From contig JAFGAK010000089.1 in the NCBI GenBank assembly GCA_016933745.1, forward strand, positions 1-33,118: a stretch of 33,118 bases of DNA, written 5' to 3'. The notes below the pieces were generated by a model. It made no database searches and was not told the origin of the DNA. It saw only the letters and a list, made by a program, of their open reading frames with translations. Of the stretch, positions 27,939 through 33,118 are shown in pieces. Position 1 is the stretch's first letter; each line of letters starts with the position of its first letter. Origin of the DNA: Bacteroidales bacterium. Lineage in GTDB: Bacteria; Bacteroidota; Bacteroidia; Bacteroidales; UBA12170. The position numbers and the translations under genes are program-made.

Positions 27939-28566
27939 AATCGTCGGCCAGATTTATTTTGTTCTCGGGTTCGTAATAATAAATCACAATGCGTGCAGTA
28001 TCTTTCAAGAAATCAATTTTTCCAATTTGTAGTTTGTTGATTTTTAGTCCGGTTCGTGTTTCAATATCGGCAATAAGCTCTTTTCGTTTTTCCGGCTTGA
28101 TCAATTCAATCTTTTCGTATTCGATGTCTTTCCTAGATTCATGTTTCAAATGCCAAGTTTTTTCGAGTAAATACGTAAAACCTAGAAGCGCTAAATTGGC
28201 AAAAAGAAGTTCTGCATAACTAATTTTATTGGTGGCCAATGCATTGATAACAGAAATTCCGATAACCAAAAATAAGTAAGTCATTTCGCGAATTGGAATT
28301 TGCTGCGTTCGATAGCGCAAAATGCCGAAAATAGCAAACAATCCAAGCGCAAAACCTAATTTAAGTTCAACATTTGCAAGCAGATAACTCAACATAAACA
28401 CGACGGAAGCAATAAGAATATACGTAAAAAAATAATCTTTTCTTCGCGTTGCATTGTAATACAAAATGCGAGCAATTAAGAAAATGAAAAGACTGTTGAA
28501 GAGAAATCGGATAACGAGTTCCCAAAAGTCTTGTGTATCGATTAGTTCGGTTCCCAAAAAGTACAT
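27913..28566 (-). CDS. DUF4956-family membrane protein
   Basis: Multi-TM N-terminus, LGFALGLFAIFGILRYRTQQIPIREMTYLFLVIGISVINAL. Confidence 0.85.
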   Translation of the reverse strand: MYFLGTELIDTQDFWELVIRFLFNSLFIFLIARILYYNATRRKDYFFTYILIASVVFMLSYLLANVELKLGFALGLFAIFGILRYRTQQIPIREMTYLFLVIGISVINALATNKISYAELLFANLALLGFTYLLEKTWHLKHESRKDIEYEKIELIKPEKRKELIADIETRTGLKINKLQIGKIDFLKDTARIVIYYYEPENKINLADDYDPNSDEN

Positions 28567-28578
28567 TTTGTATCGTGT

Positions 28579-29355
28579 TTAGTTTATAATTTGCTGTTTT
28601 TTTAATTGCTGAATACGTGTTTTGAATCGATTATTTTTCAAAGTACGGTCCAACATCGAAAGCCCAATGGCATATTTGCTAAATCCCATTGGGAAAACGG
28701 AATTTTCTTTTAACAAAAGTGCGAGTTTTCTATTTTTCTCCTTTTGGTTTCTTTTTGTTTCCAAAATACACAGATGACTGTGATTTTGTGTTACATTCTC
28801 CCGTTGATTTGTAAAAGAAAGATTGAAATCGATGGTTAATCTTTCAGGTATCTGTTTGTTAATCAGTGTAATTCTAGAGAACGAGTTGGAAACACTTGCT
28901 TCTAATTCGTTTAGCTCAAAAGGTGAGTATTTAGGGATAAATTGAGCAGTAAGCTCCTGATCAGCATATTCCAGATGAACACCTTGAAGTCTTTTTTTCG
29001 AAGTAATTCCTTTATTATTTTTAATTTTTACTTCGGTGAAAAATTCATCCGAATTTAAATAATGTCGCGTTCTGATTTTATATCTTTTTCTCCAACCGTT
29101 GTGATGTTGAAAATACATATCGAGCGCCTTTGTGTCGTAATAAATGGTGCGGTAGTTTTGAATGCCACTTTCTTTGATAAACAAAATAAAATAATCATCT
29201 TGCAGGGTTTCTAAAATTGGAGCCAACTTCGAAATCGGGAGCACATATTTGGTGTCTCTCCGCTTTAGAAAACTAACTTTGTCCATGGTCTCCAATGAGA
29301 TTGGTTGAAAAGAGTTTACCAGAGGAAGAATTTTATTATCGAAGTTCGTACTCAT
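28579..29355 (-). CDS. VTC-domain (polyphosphate polymerase-like) protein
   Basis: VSFLKRRDTKYVLPISKLAPIL, NYRTIYYDTKALDMYFQHHNGWRKRYKIRTRHYLNSDEFFTEVKIKNNKGITSKKRL, KYAIGLSML; preferred start MSTNFDNK at 29355. Confidence 0.87.
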   Translation of the reverse strand: MSTNFDNKILPLVNSFQPISLETMDKVSFLKRRDTKYVLPISKLAPILETLQDDYFILFIKESGIQNYRTIYYDTKALDMYFQHHNGWRKRYKIRTRHYLNSDEFFTEVKIKNNKGITSKKRLQGVHLEYADQELTAQFIPKYSPFELNELEASVSNSFSRITLINKQIPERLTIDFNLSFTNQRENVTQNHSHLCILETKRNQKEKNRKLALLLKENSVFPMGFSKYAIGLSMLDRTLKNNRFKTRIQQLKKQQIIN

Positions 29356-29734
29356 AGGTTTTTTTCTTGTATAGTCGCCCTTCAGAATCAAAGAATTCTC
29401 TGCTTATTTTTAGATTGTTTTGGTATTGGGTTACTTCTTTCTTTTCGATTTTTCCTTTGCTATTTAAAAACAACTCTTCGATCAAATTTCCATTTTCATC
29501 GTAGATGTATTTTTCCCATACAACGGCATTTCCTTTTGCGTCAAACTCTTTTAGTTCAATTAGTTGTCCCAATGTATCGTACGATTTTTCTTCAATCAAA
29601 ACGTTTTCTTCAGCCCCTTTACTAAATTTTTGCTCAAAAGTTTGAACCCTTTTGATAGTCGCTAAATTTGTTTTTTGTCCATAACCTGTTATCGCGATAG
29701 CTATAAATTGGAGAACTAGCAAATAGTTTTTCAT
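29336..29734 (-). CDS. Small secreted protein with YD/MORN-like short repeats
   Basis: Signal peptide; YDTLGQLIELKEFDAKGNAVVWEKYIYDENGNLIEELFLNSKGKIEKKE. Confidence 0.65.
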   Translation of the reverse strand: MKNYLLVLQFIAIAITGYGQKTNLATIKRVQTFEQKFSKGAEENVLIEEKSYDTLGQLIELKEFDAKGNAVVWEKYIYDENGNLIEELFLNSKGKIEKKEVTQYQNNLKISREFFDSEGRLYKKKTYEYELR

Positions 29735-29748
29735 ATCGTTGGATTTAA

Positions 29749-30492
29749 TTAAAGTTGCTCAATGTAAATATCACCCAAATCGATTGCTTCAAACTCCGAA
29801 GTAATTTGGACTTCTTTTGTAATGACGATATCTGCCGTATTGCCTTGCACATCTTCAGAATATAAAAAGATGCGATAATTGCCTTTAATCAAATTTTGGA
29901 AAGCAAAAGTTCCATCAAAACTTGTTTCTATTTTATCGTCATGATACAGATGATTTCCGTAAGTTAAATAAATGTCATGATCTTGAGCTAAGGAAGTGTC
30001 TTTAACAATTAAGTTGGGGTAGTTGGAGCTATTGTAATAATTGATAAGATACACACGTCCTTTTATTTTTGCACTTCCTTTGTCGTACTCGATGCTTATT
30101 TTCTTGATTAGTTCGCCTAAGTCCAATTGTTCGTTTTTAGCCAAATCAACATCTATTAGAAGTTCGATATCATTTTGATAAGCTGAGTTTGGATCTTGTG
30201 TATAGAAATAGATTTTATAGTTTCCCGGGAAAAGTTGTTCAAAAGCAAACTTTCCTTCGTAATTGGTAACTACCTTATCATTTACCGTTTCGTGATTGTC
30301 GAAAATGATAAATACATCTTCATCCATCGCCTTTTTTTCATCGATAAGCAAACTAAAATCATCGTTGTACACTTGTTCTACAATGGTGCCTGAAATGCTT
30401 GCTCTGCCTCCGTAACCTTCTGTTTTTGTGCAGCTAAAGGTAAATAAAACAATAAATAAAATTGGACTAAATAATCGAAGGTATAATTTCAT
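29749..30492 (-). CDS. Lipoprotein with two carboxypeptidase-regulatory-like (Cna-B-type) domains
   Basis: Lipobox-like TFSCTKTEG; two related modules ...YEGKFAFEQLFPGNYKIYFYTQD... and ...FDGTFAFQNLIKGNYRIFLYSED... Confidence 0.7.
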   Translation of the reverse strand: MKLYLRLFSPILFIVLFTFSCTKTEGYGGRASISGTIVEQVYNDDFSLLIDEKKAMDEDVFIIFDNHETVNDKVVTNYEGKFAFEQLFPGNYKIYFYTQDPNSAYQNDIELLIDVDLAKNEQLDLGELIKKISIEYDKGSAKIKGRVYLINYYNSSNYPNLIVKDTSLAQDHDIYLTYGNHLYHDDKIETSFDGTFAFQNLIKGNYRIFLYSEDVQGNTADIVITKEVQITSEFEAIDLGDIYIEQL

Positions 30493-30793
30493 TCTTTCTT
30501 AATCTATAAATTTCAAAACAAAAGTACATAAAAACACGTTGCTAGCTCTGTCTTGATAGCAAAGCTTTCCAATTCTGTTTAGATGTTATTAAAATAATTC
30601 AATGTTTTTCGAATATTTTCTGTTCATAGTCTAGTTAACTACTATTTAGCACTTTAATAGGTATTGTTAATGAAATAACTTAACTTTGGTAGATTCTTTG
30701 AAAGAAAGAAAAGGACAGTGAGTCCCATATAAAGTGTAATTGTGTTTGTGGGGGATAGTTAAGAACAAATAAATACTTTTAATTAATAAACAC

Positions 30794-32494
30794 ATGCTAA
30801 TGAAAACAAATGAATTATTAGACTCTATTTCAGCGCAAATTGATTCGACTCTAAGTATTGAGATGCGAATACTCGATCGGAAAATGCCTGTTAACGCACG
30901 CGAAGTGCAAAATGCCATTGATATTGTAAAAAAACTACAAAAAGTGTACGACTCAGAAAAAGAGGTTGATAACTTTTTGAAGGAGCAAATGGAATGGCTT
31001 CAGGATGGCGAAGAATTCTTTAAAGACCCCAATGCCTTACCCAATTTGCTTCTACAAGAAATGGAAGATTATGCAACTTTGGAATTAGGCAACGGTATTT
31101 TCCCATCGAATGATGAAGAACTTGAATATTGGAAATACTTATTTGGATTTCTAAAAGATTGCAAACCCACTGATTCCGACGTTCAAGATTCCATAACAGA
31201 ATACACTGAATTTATGAGTTATTACGACGGAAATATGGCTGTCGAATTTGTTGAAAATGAAATCTTCGATCATATTTACACAAAACTTGGTAAAGACGGA
31301 AGTAAATCACCCGCGAATAAAACCGAGTTGATGCAAGCAATGTTATTGGCTATTGACCCAGAGGATTTTAAAGGTTTAACTACAGAAACATTAGAGAAAT
31401 TAAAGCTTCAACAAGAAGGTTTTGATTATTTGATGGAAAAATTAGAAATTACTCAAGATGATTTAGATGAATATTTAGCACAACGCAAAAAACAAATTGG
31501 TATTGACATGGAAGAAAATGAAACAAATTACGGTCCGAATGAACAGGCTTATGCATTTGTAAATCAGATGTATGAAAGCATGTCGTACGTAGACAAAGAA
31601 GGCAATCGTTATGCAACTTCGCTCGAAGAAGCTGATTTAGCCGAATCGCTCATTGATAAAGCTGAAAAAGCAGTAGGAGATTCCTCCGATAAGGAGTTGA
31701 AAGAAATCATTGCTGCTAATCGGGCGCATATTAAAGAAGCACGTACACGCTCTTTTACAGGTGCTTGGTGGTTGATTATTTGCGCAGGTATTGTGGTTGG
31801 GTTTAATTTCTATCGCTCCTTCGAAACAATTGGAATGCGCATCAATGAAGCTACGGCAATCAATATCATCAATTCCCAAAAAACATCTTTAGAGAATACA
31901 ATTGCTACCTATGAGCAGAAAGCAGAATTAACTAAAGACGAAGAGAAGTATCTTGATAAAACAAAAGAAAGTCTGGAAGAATACCGCGATATGACTCCCG
32001 AAGATTATGTTTCTGATTATAAGTCGCGTAAAATTCGTTCCGGTTTATCCGGCTTGTTAGGCGCTTTGATCGGTTTAGGATGGATTGCTCTTTATATTTA
32101 TGGTTCCAGGCCTTATGGCTATATGCAATTTAAACGCAAAAGAGAATACGAAATTATTAAAAAAGCCACCGGTTGGGGTGCAAAAATTGTTAGTGGAATT
32201 TTAGGCGTTTTTTGGTCAATTCCTATTACAACCTACGTAACTAAATATACCGATGGATCCGAAGATCGAGATTCAGATGCTTTAATGGTATTAGGTTTGC
32301 AAATAGGTGTTACTTTGGTAATTGTGATTACTATTATTTATTTAGCTTACGCAATCATGCCATTTATCGCCGTATTTGCTTACATTCGGAATTATCCTGA
32401 AGCTCCAGGAGCAAAACAATTCAACGACTTGTTTAGAAATGGAAAAGGATTTGTTGCGAATTATATCGACAAATTAAAGAAGAAAGCTATGTAA
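30794..32494 (+). CDS. Multi-spanning membrane protein of unknown function (566 aa)
   Basis: Soluble acidic helical N-terminal half, then several hydrophobic segments (WWLIICAGIVVGFNF, SGLLGALIGLGWIALYIYG, ALMVLGLQIGVTLVIVITIIYLAYAIMPFIAVFAYI). Start may be 30800. Confidence 0.8.
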   Translation: MLMKTNELLDSISAQIDSTLSIEMRILDRKMPVNAREVQNAIDIVKKLQKVYDSEKEVDNFLKEQMEWLQDGEEFFKDPNALPNLLLQEMEDYATLELGNGIFPSNDEELEYWKYLFGFLKDCKPTDSDVQDSITEYTEFMSYYDGNMAVEFVENEIFDHIYTKLGKDGSKSPANKTELMQAMLLAIDPEDFKGLTTETLEKLKLQQEGFDYLMEKLEITQDDLDEYLAQRKKQIGIDMEENETNYGPNEQAYAFVNQMYESMSYVDKEGNRYATSLEEADLAESLIDKAEKAVGDSSDKELKEIIAANRAHIKEARTRSFTGAWWLIICAGIVVGFNFYRSFETIGMRINEATAINIINSQKTSLENTIATYEQKAELTKDEEKYLDKTKESLEEYRDMTPEDYVSDYKSRKIRSGLSGLLGALIGLGWIALYIYGSRPYGYMQFKRKREYEIIKKATGWGAKIVSGILGVFWSIPITTYVTKYTDGSEDRDSDALMVLGLQIGVTLVIVITIIYLAYAIMPFIAVFAYIRNYPEAPGAKQFNDLFRNGKGFVANYIDKLKKKAM

Positions 32495-32517
32495 TTCCTC
32501 ATAGTTCGTTAGCTTGA

Positions 32518-32557
32518 AAAACGGTTATTTCACGGTTGGTGAATAACCGTTTTTTTT
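32518..32557 (+). terminator. Rho-independent terminator after the 566-aa ORF
   Basis: AACGGTTATTTCAC-ggttg-GTGAATAACCGTT followed by T-run (one bulge). Confidence 0.85.
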
Positions 32558-32656
32558 ATCCGGTTAATCGATCAGATAATTTGTACATTAGTTTCTTTTT
32601 TATAACCTTACAACTCTTTTTTAAAAGCAAATCTTAAATTAACACTTTAGTTAAGT

Positions 32657-32884
32657 ATGACTCAAGTTCAGAAGAATAACCCTTTACACGGAATCAAATT
32701 GCAAGAAATAGTAGAGTATTTAATTGAAAAATATGGCTGGGAAGAATTGGGAAAACGAATACCAATTCGATGTTTTACAAATGATCCATCTCTGCAATCT
32801 TCATTAAAATTCCTCCGAAAAACACCTTGGGCAAGAACAAAAGTAGAAGAGTTGTATTTGAAATCTTTGGACGTACTTTCATAG
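32657..32884 (+). CDS. VF530/DUF2132 family protein
   Basis: NNPLHGIKLQEIVEYLIEKYGWEELGKRIPIRCFTNDPSLQSSLKFLRKTPWARTKVEELYL. Confidence 0.9.
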   Translation: MTQVQKNNPLHGIKLQEIVEYLIEKYGWEELGKRIPIRCFTNDPSLQSSLKFLRKTPWARTKVEELYLKSLDVLS

Positions 32885-32949
32885 ATCATATCTTTTCAAT
32901 CTAATTTCGTCGATATTAATTTTTTTCTTTTCCGTTTAAAGAAAATGTA

Positions 32950-32957
32950 TACTTTTG
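32950..32957 (+). promoter_or_regulatory. -7-type promoter element (TACTTTTG)
   Basis: Matches TAnnTTTG; -33 region is only T-rich (TTT at the expected distance). Confidence 0.45.
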
Positions 32958-32964
32958 CATTTCT

Positions 32965-33078
32965 ATGCAAGAAAATCGTATATATAGTCATTATTGTGAA
33001 TTGAGTTTACCTAAAAATCGATTTATTTCCTCAAAAGGAAATAGATCATATAGACGATTGAGACGCCTTTGGGCGTAA
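32965..33078 (+). CDS. Candidate short leader/small ORF (37 aa, Arg-rich C-terminus)
   Basis: Own translation: MQENRIYSHYCELSLPKNRFISSKGNRSYRRLRRLWA; ATG 8 nt after a -7 box; ends in an ACGCC-TTTG-GGCGT hairpin. Confidence 0.35.
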   Translation: MQENRIYSHYCELSLPKNRFISSKGNRSYRRLRRLWA

Positions 33079-33118
33079 ATTAAATTCTGCTGAGCTACGC
33101 GCACAGCAATCATTCCGA

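Overview
33.1 kb chromosomal segment of a Bacteroidetes/Flavobacteriia-like genome. Support: low GC, TTG-N19-TAnnTTTG promoters, T9SS C-terminal sorting domains, no clear Shine-Dalgarno dependence. Most of it is ordinary core and accessory gene content: RlmL-like rRNA methyltransferase (truncated), MsrB-MsrA fusion, SPFH protein plus a small Arc/RHH-like protein, T9SS serine protease, retropepsin-like protease, aromatic amino acid operon (aminotransferase-tyrA-DAHP synthase/chorismate mutase-aroA), uvrA, lytic transglycosylase, rfbC, nhaA, prolyl oligopeptidase, ispH, recF, DciA-like protein, methyltransferase, duplicated polysaccharide-deacetylase-like T9SS protein, a VTC-domain/DUF4956/DUF2490 cluster, an orphan multi-TM protein and a VF530/DUF2132 protein. 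The most striking feature is unannotated in the ORF track. The 5' region of the aromatic operon (about 7044-7338) contains two consecutive tiny ORFs, MMTIYTYSYFYFWYSKP (7082-7135) and MANKYWFFYWTYYYLFY (7215-7268). They are extremely rich in Tyr/Phe/Trp, and each is followed by a rho-independent terminator plus a candidate antiterminator strand directly after its stop codon. This looks like a tandem ribosome-mediated transcription attenuator, driven by a consensus Bacteroidetes promoter that makes the first leader peptide nearly leaderless. No rRNA, tRNA, CRISPR array or mobile element was identified.
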